From positions 1 through 41,998 of the forward strand of contig JACCXC010000116.1 in the NCBI GenBank assembly GCA_013697275.1: 41,998 nt of DNA. The letters are read 5' to 3'. Shown here one piece after another: positions 9,249 through 18,853 of the stretch. This DNA is from Actinomycetota bacterium. Lineage in GTDB: Bacteria; Actinomycetota; Thermoleophilia; Gaiellales; Gaiellaceae. Position numbers and translations under genes: made by a program. Each line of letters opens with the position of its first letter. Position 1 is the first letter of the stretch. The notes under the pieces are model-generated. The model had not been told where the DNA came from, ran no database searches, and saw only the letters and a list, made by a program, of their open reading frames with translations.

Positions 9249-10120
9249 GAGTTCTGGTCACCGGCGCGGCGGGCTTCCTGGGCTCGCGCTTCGCGACCCT
9301 CCTGGCCGAGCGGGGACACGACGTTCTCGCGACCACGCGCCCCGGCGGGCGGACCGGCCCGCCCGGGGTCGAGGCCGTGGCCATCGACGCGGGCGACGAG
9401 GCGATCGAGGAGCTCGTCGCCGGCCGCGAGGTTGTCCTCCATTTCGCGGGGGTGCCGGACCCGACGAAGGCGAACGCCGATCCGGCTCGGGCCGTGCGCG
9501 AGAACGCCGGCACGACGCTGACCCTCCTCGAGGCCTGCGTCCGCCATGACTCCGGCCTTTTGTATCCCTCAACGATCCGGGCCGCGCTGGACTCCCCGCC
9601 GGACGCGTACGCGATCTCGAAGCGGCTGGGCGAGGAGGTTTGCCGGCTGCACAGGGCCCGCGCAACCGTGCTGCGCCTGACGTCCGTCTTCGGGCGCGGG
9701 CAGGTGGCGGGCGCCGGCGCGACCGGGGCGATCGCTCGCTTCGCGGCCTGCGCGCTCGAGGGCGCGCCGATCGTCATCCCGGGCGATCCGGAGAGAGGGC
9801 GCGACTTCGTCTTCGCCGACGACCTCGTGCCGGTCGTCGAGCGGATCGTGGTGAAGGGGCGTTGGGGCGGGACGGTCACGCTCGCCCGGGGAGAGACCAC
9901 CCCGCTGCGCCGGGCGGCAGAGCTCGTCCTCGCCGCCGCCGGCTCAGCCGTTCCCGTCGAGCTTCCGGGCGGAGAGCTCCCGCCCGGCGAGAACGAGACC
10001 TACCCTGCCGAGCCGACCCCGGGGCTAGGCTTCGAGCCTCGACCGGTCGAGGAGGGAATCCGCCTGTATGTCGACTGGCTCCGCGCCCATACCGCTCCTC
10101 AAGGCCGCCCCCGAGCCTGA
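9245..10120 (+). CDS. NAD-dependent epimerase/dehydratase (extended SDR)
   Basis: MRVLVTGAAGFLGSRFATLL; PDAYAISKRLGEE (YxxxK); GRDFVFADDLV; GTG start overlaps the previous stop (GTGA). Confidence 0.85.
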   Translation: MRVLVTGAAGFLGSRFATLLAERGHDVLATTRPGGRTGPPGVEAVAIDAGDEAIEELVAGREVVLHFAGVPDPTKANADPARAVRENAGTTLTLLEACVRHDSGLLYPSTIRAALDSPPDAYAISKRLGEEVCRLHRARATVLRLTSVFGRGQVAGAGATGAIARFAACALEGAPIVIPGDPERGRDFVFADDLVPVVERIVVKGRWGGTVTLARGETTPLRRAAELVLAAAGSAVPVELPGGELPPGENETYPAEPTPGLGFEPRPVEEGIRLYVDWLRAHTAPQGRPRA

Positions 10121-12068
10121 GCAGATCGCCGAGCGGCTCGACGGCTGCCCGTGGCGTGGGCTCGAACTGGCCCTCGCTCCGGCCGACGTGGCCGACGACG
10201 ATGCGCTCGCCCGGGCAGTGGAGGCGGTGCGCGCGGGAACGGACGGCCGCGAGCTCGTTCTCACGGCGGAGGCCCCCGTCGCGTGGCCGAGCGGCGCGTT
10301 CGTCCGCGTCGACCGGCTGACGGACGAGGCGCGCGCCTGCATCGAACGGAGCGCAGAGTTCGCGCGGACAATCGGGTCGCCCGTCCTCACAATCCACCTC
10401 TATGCACCGATGGCCCCGGACGAGCTCCGCGACGCGCCGCCCCTCGACGAGGACGCCGTCGACGGGTTCCTGCGCTTCTTTGCGGAGGCCTGCCTCGAGC
10501 GCGGCGTCTCGCCGCTGATCGAGAACGTCCCGCCCGTCCTGCGCATGCGCATGGGCGGCGTTTTCTTCTCCCCGATCGGCGGCCACTGGCGAGACCTGCG
10601 CGTCTGGCACGCGCGGATCCCCGAGCTTCGCTTCACGCTGGACACCTCGCACGCAGCCCTCTTTCGCTCGTTCGCGGCCGTCTACCCGACGCTCTTCGGC
10701 CTGACCTCGGACGAGGATCTTGAGCTCGGGCGCTACGTGGAGGAGCTCGGCCCGTCCACCGAGGTCGCCCACGTCTCCGACGCCCTCGGCCTGCTGGGTG
10801 AGGGCCTTCCGATCGGAGCCGGCTCGCTGGAGCTCGACCCGGTGGTGCGCCGCCTCGGCGACTTCGCCCGCTTCGTCGTGGCCGAGATCAACGAGCCGAA
10901 TCCCGCGCGCTCGCCCGAGATGAAGGCCGGTTACAGAGCAATCGAGCGGGCGCTCGCGGCCGCGCCCGTCGTCCCCTGCCGGGCTCGCCGCCGCCTCCCG
11001 TCGGAGAGACTCGACTGGTCGCAGGTCTTGGGCCGGCGCGACCCGGTTCCGGCCGTTCTCGAGCTGCAGGAGCGCTTCGGCGGCCGGCGCGTCGCCCTGA
11101 CGGGCGGAGGCGGGTCGATCGGACGGGCGCTGACGGCCTTCCTCGGCGGGCTCGAGTCGGAGCGGATCGTCGTCCTCGACAGTCACGAAGCCTCGCTGAC
11201 CGCTGCGCGGCGCGCGATCGAGCCCGCTCAGCTCGCGCGTGTGAGCCACGTCCTCTGCGACATCCGCGACGGCGCACGAGTCGAGCGCGTGCTTGCAGAC
11301 GCCCGCCCTGATGTCGTCTTCCACCTGGCGGCGTACAAGCACGTGGACTGGGCCGAGCTCTACCCGGAGGAGTTCGCCGACACGAATCTCCAGGGGAGCT
11401 GGAACGTACTGCGCGCGGCCGATCGAGTCGGGATCGACACCGTGGTGGTCGCCTCGACGGACAAGGCCGCGCTCGGTGCGGGCGTGTACGGGCGCACCAA
11501 GCGCTTCATGGAGCAGCTGACCGCGTTCGCCGCGCGCCAGGGCGGCGCCCACCGGACGGCTGTCCGCTTCGTCAACGTGCTGGGGAGCGCCGGGAGCGTC
11601 TCCGAGCTCTTCCTCCGTCAGGCGCGCACAGGGATCCCGCTGACCGTCACGGACACGGGCATGGTGCGCTACTGGATGACGATGCCCCACGCGGTAACGC
11701 TCGCGGCCCACGGAGCGCTACTTGCCGGCGAAGGCACGCTGCTCGCGGGGCCGGCCGACCCGGTCTCCCTGACGGTGGGTCAGCTCGCGGAGCGGATCTG
11801 GCGCCAGGCCGGCCGGGGCGACGAGCCCGAGCTCGAGCTGGTCGGCATCCGGCCCGGCGAGACAATGAGCGAGGTGCTCGTCGGGCCGGGCGAGGAGCTC
11901 GAGCCCGAGCGCTTCCAGGGGATCGCCCCGCTCGCCGGTGAGATCGCGATGGCGGCGCCGGCGTGGGTGCTCGAGCGCCTGCCGGAACGCGGGACGCGAG
12001 AGGAGACGAGGGCCGTCTGGCTGGAGGCGCTCTCCCGCCCCGGCCTGCTGGCCCCGGCAGCCCGCTAG
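10068..12068 (+). CDS. fusion: sugar-phosphate isomerase-like TIM barrel (AP endonuclease 2 family) + CapD/FlaA1-type polysaccharide biosynthesis SDR
   Basis: N-term: SPLIENVPP, FTLDTSHAALFRS, VAHVSDALGLLGEGLPIGAGSLE. C-term: VALTGGGGSIGRALT, FHLAAYKHVDWAE, STDKAALGAGVYGRTKRFMEQ, VNVLGSAGSVSELF, VRYWMTMPHAV. SD GGAGGG at 10051. Confidence 0.85.
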   Translation: MSTGSAPIPLLKAAPEPEQIAERLDGCPWRGLELALAPADVADDDALARAVEAVRAGTDGRELVLTAEAPVAWPSGAFVRVDRLTDEARACIERSAEFARTIGSPVLTIHLYAPMAPDELRDAPPLDEDAVDGFLRFFAEACLERGVSPLIENVPPVLRMRMGGVFFSPIGGHWRDLRVWHARIPELRFTLDTSHAALFRSFAAVYPTLFGLTSDEDLELGRYVEELGPSTEVAHVSDALGLLGEGLPIGAGSLELDPVVRRLGDFARFVVAEINEPNPARSPEMKAGYRAIERALAAAPVVPCRARRRLPSERLDWSQVLGRRDPVPAVLELQERFGGRRVALTGGGGSIGRALTAFLGGLESERIVVLDSHEASLTAARRAIEPAQLARVSHVLCDIRDGARVERVLADARPDVVFHLAAYKHVDWAELYPEEFADTNLQGSWNVLRAADRVGIDTVVVASTDKAALGAGVYGRTKRFMEQLTAFAARQGGAHRTAVRFVNVLGSAGSVSELFLRQARTGIPLTVTDTGMVRYWMTMPHAVTLAAHGALLAGEGTLLAGPADPVSLTVGQLAERIWRQAGRGDEPELELVGIRPGETMSEVLVGPGEELEPERFQGIAPLAGEIAMAAPAWVLERLPERGTREETRAVWLEALSRPGLLAPAAR

Positions 12069-12808
12069 CGCTCCGCCGCCATGCCCTCGAAGGTCTCGGT
12101 CGCCTCCTGCGCAGAGTGGGAGCTCAGGACGTACTCCTCGGCGAACTCGTCCGCGCCGGGGAGACCGCTTGCGCGCACCCGGTTCGCCGCAGCCTCGACG
12201 TCGTAGGACGTCCGCCTGAGCTCGACGTCCGGCCCGAGGAGCGCCCAGCGGGCCCCGGTCTCGCCTTCGTACGGCATCCCCAAGCTGCCCGCGTTCACGA
12301 GCCTCGTTCCTTCGAAGCGCCGGTCGAACTGGACGTGGGTGTGCCCGCAGACGACGACCGGCTCCCGCACCTCCGCGAGAATCGGTGCCAGGCGCTCGGG
12401 CGGGGTCGCACGCGTGAGGATCTCGGTGTCGCTGCGCGGCGAGCCGTGGCAGAAGAGCGTCTGGCCAAGGCCGTCGATCTCGACCGCGAGAGACTCGGGC
12501 CAGGCGGTCACGGCGGCCGTTGCCTCGTCGCCGAGCTCGGCGCACACCCAGGCGTTCCGCTCGGCCCACGGGTCGTCGGCCGGAAGCTCTCCGAGCACGC
12601 GGTCCGTGTTGCCACGGACGAAGAGCGCGCGCTCTCCGAGGCCTACGAGCGCCTCGAGCGTCTCGGCCGGGAAGGGGCCCATCACCGCGTCGCCGCCGAC
12701 CAGCACCAGATCAGCCCACCGGACATCGGGCTCGGCGAGCACCGCTTCCAGGGCCGGAAGGACTCCGTGGATGTCGTAGAGCGCGGCAACCGTCCGCGCC
12801 CGGGTCAT
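12065..12808 (-). CDS. metallophosphoesterase family protein
   Basis: ALYDIHGVLPALEAVL, LVGGDAVMGP, FVRGNTDR, VVCGHTHVQFDR. Confidence 0.85.
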   Translation of the reverse strand: MTRARTVAALYDIHGVLPALEAVLAEPDVRWADLVLVGGDAVMGPFPAETLEALVGLGERALFVRGNTDRVLGELPADDPWAERNAWVCAELGDEATAAVTAWPESLAVEIDGLGQTLFCHGSPRSDTEILTRATPPERLAPILAEVREPVVVCGHTHVQFDRRFEGTRLVNAGSLGMPYEGETGARWALLGPDVELRRTSYDVEAAANRVRASGLPGADEFAEEYVLSSHSAQEATETFEGMAAER

Positions 12809-13452
12809 TTCGTGCCGAAGAGCCGGTCGCCCGCGTCGCCGAGGCCCGGAAGGATGAAGCCCTTCTCGTTCAGCTGGCGGTCGACGCCGGCAACGACGAT
12901 CGAGACGTCCGGATGCGCGGCCTGCATGTGCTCGATCCCCTCGGGAGCCGCGATCAGCGCGATCAGCCGGACGCTCTCTGCCCCGGCCTCTTTGACCAGC
13001 TGCGTCGCGTAGCCGGTCGATCTCCCGGTCGCGAGCATGGGATCGAGGAGGATCACGTCGCGCTGGTCGATGTCCCCGGGGAGCTTCACGAAGTACTCGA
13101 CCGGCTCGAGCGTCTCCTCGTTCCGATAAAGGCCGATGAAGCCGACGCGAGCGCCCGGGATGAGCGAGAGCACGCCGTCAAGCATCCCGATCCCCGCACG
13201 GAGGATCGGGCAGACCGCGACCTTCTTCCCGGAGATCCGCTGCACCGTAGTTCGCTCGAGGGGCGTCGAGATCTCGACCTCCTCGGTCGCGAGGACCTTC
13301 GTCGCCTCGTAGGTCAGGAGGAGCGTCAGCTCGTTGACGAGCTGGCGGAAGCTCTGCGTAGGCGTCTCCTCGTCTCGGAGAAGGCCGAGCTTGTGCTGCA
13401 CGAGCGGATGGGTGACCTCGACGACGCGCTGCGCGGCGGCGGCCGTCGTCAC
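12805..13452 (-). CDS. upp: uracil phosphoribosyltransferase
   Basis: VTHPLVQHKLGLLRDEETPTQSFRQLVNEL...; DVILLDPMLATGRST; GTG start 13452 overlaps the glyA stop. Confidence 0.95.
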   Translation of the reverse strand: MTTAAAAQRVVEVTHPLVQHKLGLLRDEETPTQSFRQLVNELTLLLTYEATKVLATEEVEISTPLERTTVQRISGKKVAVCPILRAGIGMLDGVLSLIPGARVGFIGLYRNEETLEPVEYFVKLPGDIDQRDVILLDPMLATGRSTGYATQLVKEAGAESVRLIALIAAPEGIEHMQAAHPDVSIVVAGVDRQLNEKGFILPGLGDAGDRLFGTK

Positions 13453-14741
13453 GCGGCGTAGGTCGCGTACCCGCGGAAGCCCGGGTAGAGCGGATTGCGC
13501 TCGCAGAGGGCCCTGCTCCGCTGGGCGAGCGGGCCGAGATCGGCGTCGTCCGCGAGCGCCTCGCAGATGACGGAGCCGACCTCGTGGAGATCTTGCTCCT
13601 GGAAGCCACGCATCGTGACCGCGGGGGTGCCGAGCCGAAGCCCCGACGCCACGGTGGGCGGGCGCTCGTCGAAGGGGACGGTGTTCCGGTTGGCCGTGAT
13701 CTTTACCTCGTGCAGGCGCTCCTCCGCGTCCTTGCCCGTCCAGTCGCCGCGGCGCAGGTCGACTTGTACGAGGTGCGTGTCGGTGCCGCCCGTGAGGAGG
13801 TCGAGGCCGCCGTCCACGAGAGAGTCGGCGAGGGCGTCGGCGTTGGCGCGAACCTGGGTCTGGTAGGCGCGGAAGCCGGCCGAGGCTGCGATCTTGAAGC
13901 ACGTCGCCTTGGCGGCGATCGTGTGCTCGAGCGGGCCGCCCTGCATGCCGGGGAAGACCGCCTTGTCGACGGCGAGCGCGTGCTCCTCGCGGCAGAGGAT
14001 GAAGCCCGAGCGCGGCCCGGCGAGCGTCTTGTGCGTCGTTGAGGTGACGAAGTCGCAGTGCGGCGTCGGGTTCGGGAGGAGGCCGGCCGCGACGAGACCG
14101 GCGAAGTGGGCCATGTCGCAGAGGAGAAGCGCGCCGACCTCGTCGGCGATCTCCCGAAAGCGGTCGGCCTCGATCGCGCGCGAGTAGGCCGAGCCGCCGC
14201 AGACGATCAGCTTCGGCCGGCGCTCGTGCGCCACGCGGGCGACCTCGTCGAAGTCGATCAGGTTGGTCTCCCGGTCGACGCCGTAGGTCGCGATGTCGTA
14301 CAGGCGCCCGGAAAAGTTCACCTTGAGGCCGTGCGTCAGGTGACCTCCGTGGTCGAGGCGCATGGCGAGGATCGTGTCGCCCGGCTGGAGGCAGCTGAAA
14401 TACACGGCCATGTTCGTCTGCGCACCCGCATGTGGCTGGACATTCGCGTGCTCGGCGTCGAAGAGAGCCTTCGCCCGGTCGATCGCGAGCTGCTCGATCT
14501 CGTCGACCACCTCGCAACCGCCGTAGTAGCGCCTGCCCGGATAGCCCTCCGCGTACTTGTTCGTCGGAACGCTCGCCTGGCCCTCGAGGACGCTCGGCCA
14601 GGTGAAGTTCTCGGACGCGATCAGCTCGATCTGGCCCCGCTGGCGCTCGAGCTCGCGGCCGAGAAGGGCGGCCACCTCGGGGTCGAGATCGGCCAGCAAG
14701 GCCTGGCGCAGCTCCTGAAACGTCTCTTGCGCGACCGCCAC
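13449..14741 (-). CDS. glyA: serine hydroxymethyltransferase
   Basis: IELIASENFTWPSVLEGQ, TNKYAEGYPGRRYYGGCE, TSTTHKTLAGPRSGFI; GTG start. Confidence 0.96.
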   Translation of the reverse strand: MAVAQETFQELRQALLADLDPEVAALLGRELERQRGQIELIASENFTWPSVLEGQASVPTNKYAEGYPGRRYYGGCEVVDEIEQLAIDRAKALFDAEHANVQPHAGAQTNMAVYFSCLQPGDTILAMRLDHGGHLTHGLKVNFSGRLYDIATYGVDRETNLIDFDEVARVAHERRPKLIVCGGSAYSRAIEADRFREIADEVGALLLCDMAHFAGLVAAGLLPNPTPHCDFVTSTTHKTLAGPRSGFILCREEHALAVDKAVFPGMQGGPLEHTIAAKATCFKIAASAGFRAYQTQVRANADALADSLVDGGLDLLTGGTDTHLVQVDLRRGDWTGKDAEERLHEVKITANRNTVPFDERPPTVASGLRLGTPAVTMRGFQEQDLHEVGSVICEALADDADLGPLAQRSRALCERNPLYPGFRGYATYAA

Positions 14742-14747
14742 GCTGGG

Positions 14748-14753
14748 ACCCTA
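14748..14753 (-). promoter_or_regulatory. putative -10 box TAGGGT, 6 nt before glyA GTG
   Basis: TAGGGT-cccagc-GTG on the minus strand. Confidence 0.4.
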
Positions 14754-14848
14754 CTGTAGTCGCCGTCTTACCTCGTTCGAGGGAACGGCCTACCCCATTC
14801 GAGTGATTTTCGCCGTAACCCTGTTCGGAGATGCGGCGTTAGGGGGAC

Positions 14849-15157
14849 ATGGGTGCCGTGACCGCAATTCCTCTCGGAATCGTGCCGCTCGGGATCGTGG
14901 GGGTCGCCGTCCTCGCGCCGCTCGTGCGCGAGTACCTGGAGTTTCGCCGCGAGTGGGGGCTCAGCGCGCCGGCGGCGCTGCTCGCGGCGGGAACGCTCTT
15001 CCCGGCGCTCGGCGTCGGGATCGCCGCTTCGCTGCCGCTCGCCGGTCGCCCCTCGCTTCAGTGGGTGGCAACGATCGTGGTGACGATCGCGGCCTACTCC
15101 CTCGCGGTGTCGGCGTTCAAGCCCGACGCTGAGCCAGAGCCGACTCGATCGCGCTGA
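14849..15157 (+). CDS. small (102 aa) hypothetical membrane protein
   Basis: About three hydrophobic segments; SD-like AGGGGGA just before ATG. Confidence 0.55.
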   Translation: MGAVTAIPLGIVPLGIVGVAVLAPLVREYLEFRREWGLSAPAALLAAGTLFPALGVGIAASLPLAGRPSLQWVATIVVTIAAYSLAVSAFKPDAEPEPTRSR

Positions 15158-15737
15158 CCGCTTCATCAACGGGGACCGCTCCTTCGCGGAGGATCGCCGG
15201 CTCGGGGCCCGACAGGTCTACGACCGTCGAAGGCGTGCCCGGTAGCTCGCCGACGTCGATGACCGCGGCGACCTGAGACCGGATCGCCTCCGGAACGTCT
15301 TCCACCCTGCGCGGATCGGCGCCTCCGTGTGAGTTGGCGCTCGTGGCGGCGACGACGCCGATCCGTTCCACCACGGCTCTGCTCTCGGCCGGGAGGAAGG
15401 GCACGCGAATGCCGATCGTGTCCGGCCGAGAGCCGGCGAGCCAGCGGAAGCGCCGCGCCGGGTTCGGCAGGACGAGCGTGTAGGGGCCCGGCAGGAGCGC
15501 GCGCGCCGTGACGGCCGCGCGGCCACGAAGCTCCGGGACGGCGTCGAGGATCGTGTCCAGGTCAGCGCCAAGGAGCGCGACCGGCTCGCTCTCGGGGCGG
15601 CCTTTGAGCCGAAAGAGCCGGAGGACCGGCTCCTCCCGGTACGCGTCCGCGCAAAGCCCGTAGACGGTGTCGGCCGGAAGGACGACAGGTCGCCCGGCCC
15701 GGAGCGCTGTGACCGCGTGCTCGACGACGTCGTTCAC
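15117..15737 (-). CDS. L-threonylcarbamoyladenylate synthase (Sua5/YrdC/YciO)
   Basis: PADTVYGLCADA, LKGRPESEPVALL, ATSANSHGG; GTG start overlaps the prmC stop. Confidence 0.9.
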   Translation of the reverse strand: MNDVVEHAVTALRAGRPVVLPADTVYGLCADAYREEPVLRLFRLKGRPESEPVALLGADLDTILDAVPELRGRAAVTARALLPGPYTLVLPNPARRFRWLAGSRPDTIGIRVPFLPAESRAVVERIGVVAATSANSHGGADPRRVEDVPEAIRSQVAAVIDVGELPGTPSTVVDLSGPEPAILREGAVPVDEAVSAIESALAQRRA

Positions 15738-16558
15738 GGTCGCCCTTCGACCACTCGCGGAATTCCGGCCAGGTCTGGCGTGACGCGCACATCGTGGTAG
15801 CCGAGCGCGCGCAGGAGCTCCGCAACGTCGTGGGCCTGGCCGTCCCCTACCTCGAGGACGAGCCAACCGTCCGGGGAGAGCACGTCCGGCGCTCCGCGTG
15901 CGACCGCTTCCGTCAGGCCCGAGGCGACGAGTGCTTCGCGAGGGTCGTGGTCGCGCACCTCCGGCTCGAGCGACGCGAGCCGCTCCTCCGGAATGTACGG
16001 CGGGTTCGAGACGACGAGGTCGAAGGGCCCGTCGGCGGTGCCGAGCACGTCGCCCTCGAGCAGCTCCACTCGTTCCGCGAGACCCGTCCGCTCGGCGTTC
16101 TCACGCGCGAGCGCGAGCGCCGGAGGTGAGACTTCCACGCCCACGATGTGAGCGTCGGGCCGCTCGTCGGCGAGCGCGAGCGCGATTGCCCCCGAGCCGG
16201 TCCCCACGTCGAGGACACGCGGCGCGTCCACACGCGCGAGCAGGGCGATGCAGCGCTCGACGACAACCTCCGTCTCGGGCCGCGGAACAAGCGCCCGCCC
16301 GTCCACTCCGAGCGTCAGCCGACGGAAGCCCCAGTGGCCGAGGATGTGCTGGAGCGGCTCGCGGGCACGCCGCCGTTCCACCAGCGTCCGCAGCGCGGCG
16401 AGCTGTGCGGGGTCGAGGTAGCCGGATCGGGCGTGGAGCGCGGAGCGCGGAGCGCCGAGCACGTGGGCGACGAGCAGCTCGGCGTCCGTTCGGGCATCCG
16501 GGACTCCTGCCACCCGGAGCTGCCGTTCCGCGTCACGAACCGCGTCGAGCGGCCTCAA
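15734..16558 (-). CDS. prmC: peptide chain release factor N5-glutamine methyltransferase
   Basis: [37 protein letters not shown]. Confidence 0.93.
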   Translation of the reverse strand: MRPLDAVRDAERQLRVAGVPDARTDAELLVAHVLGAPRSALHARSGYLDPAQLAALRTLVERRRAREPLQHILGHWGFRRLTLGVDGRALVPRPETEVVVERCIALLARVDAPRVLDVGTGSGAIALALADERPDAHIVGVEVSPPALALARENAERTGLAERVELLEGDVLGTADGPFDLVVSNPPYIPEERLASLEPEVRDHDPREALVASGLTEAVARGAPDVLSPDGWLVLEVGDGQAHDVAELLRALGYHDVRVTPDLAGIPRVVEGRP

Positions 16559-17607
16559 GCGAAGGCGGCGGTCTCGAGCGCTCGGCGGCGGCTCTCCGCC
16601 GTGAGCGCGTCGGTGAACTCAGCAAGCTCCCCGTCGAGCACGCGTTCGAGCTGGTGCACCGTCAGCTTGATCCGGTGATCCGTCACGCGGTTCTCCGCAA
16701 AGTTGTACGTCCGCACCTTCTCGGAGCGCTCGCCGCCGCCGATCTGCGAGCGGCGCTGCGCCGAGAGCTCCTCTTCCTGACGCCGCCGCTCGAGCTCGAA
16801 AAGCCGGGCGCGCAGGACGCGCAGCGCCTTGGCCTTGTTCTGGAGCTGCGATTTCTCGTCCTGCATGGCGACGACGACCCCGGTGGGCAGGTGCGTGATC
16901 CGGACGGCCGAGTCGGTCGTGTTGACGCTCTGGCCACCCGGGCCGGTCGAGCGATAGACGTCGATCTTCAGCTCGTTTGGGTCGATCTCGACCTCGACCT
17001 CCTCCGCCTCGGGCATGACCGCGACCGTCGCGGTGGACGTGTGAATGCGGCCCTGCGACTCGGTCTCTGGCACACGCTGAACGCGGTGCGTGCCGCCCTC
17101 CCACTTGAAGCGCGAGAAAGCGGCGTCGCCCTTCACGGCGAAGGTGACGTCCTTGAACCCGCCGGCCTCGCTCGGACTCGAGCCAAGCACCTCGAAGCGA
17201 TAGCCCGAGCGCTCGGCGTAGCGCGTCAGCATGCGGAAGAGGTCGCCGGCCCAGATGGCCGCCTCGTCGCCGCCGACTCCCTGGCGGATCTCGACGATCA
17301 CGTCCTTCGCATCGGCTGGGTCGCGCTCGACCAGCGCGAGCTTCAGCTCCTCCTCGAGCGAGTCGACCTGCTCCTCGAGCCCGGGCACCATCTCGCGCAG
17401 ATCAGCGTCCGCGCGTGCGTCGTCGAGGTCGGCCCGGGCCTGCCGCCACTCCTGCGACAGCTTGTACGGCCCCTCGAGCTCCTTCAGCTTTCGACCCGCA
17501 TCGGCCGCCGTCCGGTGGTCGGAGAAGATGGACGGGTCGCTCATTCGCTCCTGCGCCTCGGCGTGGGAGCGCTCCAGCTCGTCGATCAGGTCGTCGATCC
17601 CGGCCAT
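16555..17607 (-). CDS. prfA: peptide chain release factor 1
   Basis: GGQ motif in [47 protein letters not shown]. Confidence 0.96.
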   Translation of the reverse strand: MAGIDDLIDELERSHAEAQERMSDPSIFSDHRTAADAGRKLKELEGPYKLSQEWRQARADLDDARADADLREMVPGLEEQVDSLEEELKLALVERDPADAKDVIVEIRQGVGGDEAAIWAGDLFRMLTRYAERSGYRFEVLGSSPSEAGGFKDVTFAVKGDAAFSRFKWEGGTHRVQRVPETESQGRIHTSTATVAVMPEAEEVEVEIDPNELKIDVYRSTGPGGQSVNTTDSAVRITHLPTGVVVAMQDEKSQLQNKAKALRVLRARLFELERRRQEEELSAQRRSQIGGGERSEKVRTYNFAENRVTDHRIKLTVHQLERVLDGELAEFTDALTAESRRRALETAAFA

Positions 17608-17629
17608 CCTCAGATGGTAGCCCGGGGTC

Positions 17630-18580
17630 TTACGCCATTACTTCGACTTTTCGTTGCTCGGGGGTCATTCGGCCTTCGAGGCGGAGCACCTCGCGGAGCG
17701 CTCTGATCGAGACCTCGACCTGGTCGAGAGTCGGCTCGCGGGTCGTCAGCCGCTGGAGCCAGAGGCCGGGCGCAAGAAGCGTGCGGAGGGCTCGGTGCTC
17801 TGGGTGCCGCCCGGCGAAACGGATGACCTCGTAGGCGATCCCGGCGATCAAGGGCAGCATGAGGATGCGCGTTGCGATCAGCCAGTACCAAGACGGCCGC
17901 CCGAAGAAGGCGAAGACGAAGATTGCGATCACCATCACGTAGAGCAGGAAGGCCGTCCCGCAGCGGACGTGCAGGAGGCTGAAGCGCTGCACCTTCTCGG
18001 GCACGAGCTCGGCGTCCGCCTCGAGCGCATTGATCGCCTTGTGCTCGGCCGCGTGGTACTGGAAAACCCGCTTCAGGTCGGGGAGGAGCGAGATGACGAG
18101 TAGGTAGGCGATGAAGATTCCCACGCGAACGAGGCCCTCGACGATCACGAAGGCGGCTGTGCCGTCGACCGGAAGCAGGTTCGTGATGAGGGCCGGCGAG
18201 ACCTTGAAGAGCAGAAGCGCGAAGCCGATCGCGATCCCGAAGGCAAAAAGGAGCTGCCCCCGAGTGAGCTCGGTCTGCACCTCCCCGTCCTCACCCTCCT
18301 CCTGCGCCGCATAGTTCGCTGAGATCGCGAGTGCTCGGAAGCCGATCGAGAGCGACTCGCCGAGCGCGACGACGCCGCGAATGACCGGCAGCCGGGCCCA
18401 ACGATGGCGTAGAGAGAAGGAGGCGATCGGCCGGTTGACCTCCGCGATCTCGCCGTCGTTCTTCCGCACGGCGACTGACCAGGCGGACGGACCGCGCATC
18501 ATCACGCCCTCGAGGACGGCTTGACCGCCGATCGGGGCGCTGGCAGCGAGCATGGGAATGAGACGGCGGAGCCTGCTCAT
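17630..18580 (-). CDS. DUF1385 membrane protein
   Basis: [46 protein letters not shown]. Confidence 0.88.
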   Translation of the reverse strand: MSRLRRLIPMLAASAPIGGQAVLEGVMMRGPSAWSVAVRKNDGEIAEVNRPIASFSLRHRWARLPVIRGVVALGESLSIGFRALAISANYAAQEEGEDGEVQTELTRGQLLFAFGIAIGFALLLFKVSPALITNLLPVDGTAAFVIVEGLVRVGIFIAYLLVISLLPDLKRVFQYHAAEHKAINALEADAELVPEKVQRFSLLHVRCGTAFLLYVMVIAIFVFAFFGRPSWYWLIATRILMLPLIAGIAYEVIRFAGRHPEHRALRTLLAPGLWLQRLTTREPTLDQVEVSIRALREVLRLEGRMTPEQRKVEVMA

Positions 18581-18637
18581 CTTCTCTCTATCGGGTATTC
18601 GCGCATGAGCCTTAGCGCGGTTCAGCCGCAGATGGCG

Positions 18638-18853
18638 CTAGCGCTTCGCCGCGCCGGCTCGCTCGAGCCGCCGCTGGAAGCGCTCGACGCGTCCGCCGCT
18701 GTCCATGAGCTTCTGTTTGCCCGTGTAGAACGGGTGGCATTCGGAGCAGACTTCGACGTGGAGCTCAGGCTTCGTCGAGCGGGTCTGAAAGGAGTTCCCG
18801 CACGAGCAGGTCACCGTCGCCAGCATGTAGTCCGGGTGAATCTCAGCCTTCAT
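18638..18853 (-). CDS. rpmE: 50S ribosomal protein L31 (zinc-binding type)
   Basis: MKAEIHPDY...CSCGNSF...[27 protein letters not shown]. Confidence 0.96.
   Translation of the reverse strand: MKAEIHPDYMLATVTCSCGNSFQTRSTKPELHVEVCSECHPFYTGKQKLMDSGGRVERFQRRLERAGAAKR

Noticed and set aside
12805-14517. 570-aa minus-strand ORF extending upp into glyA
   Set aside because: The N-terminal part is an out-of-frame reading of glyA; upp starts at GTG 13452 overlapping the glyA stop.
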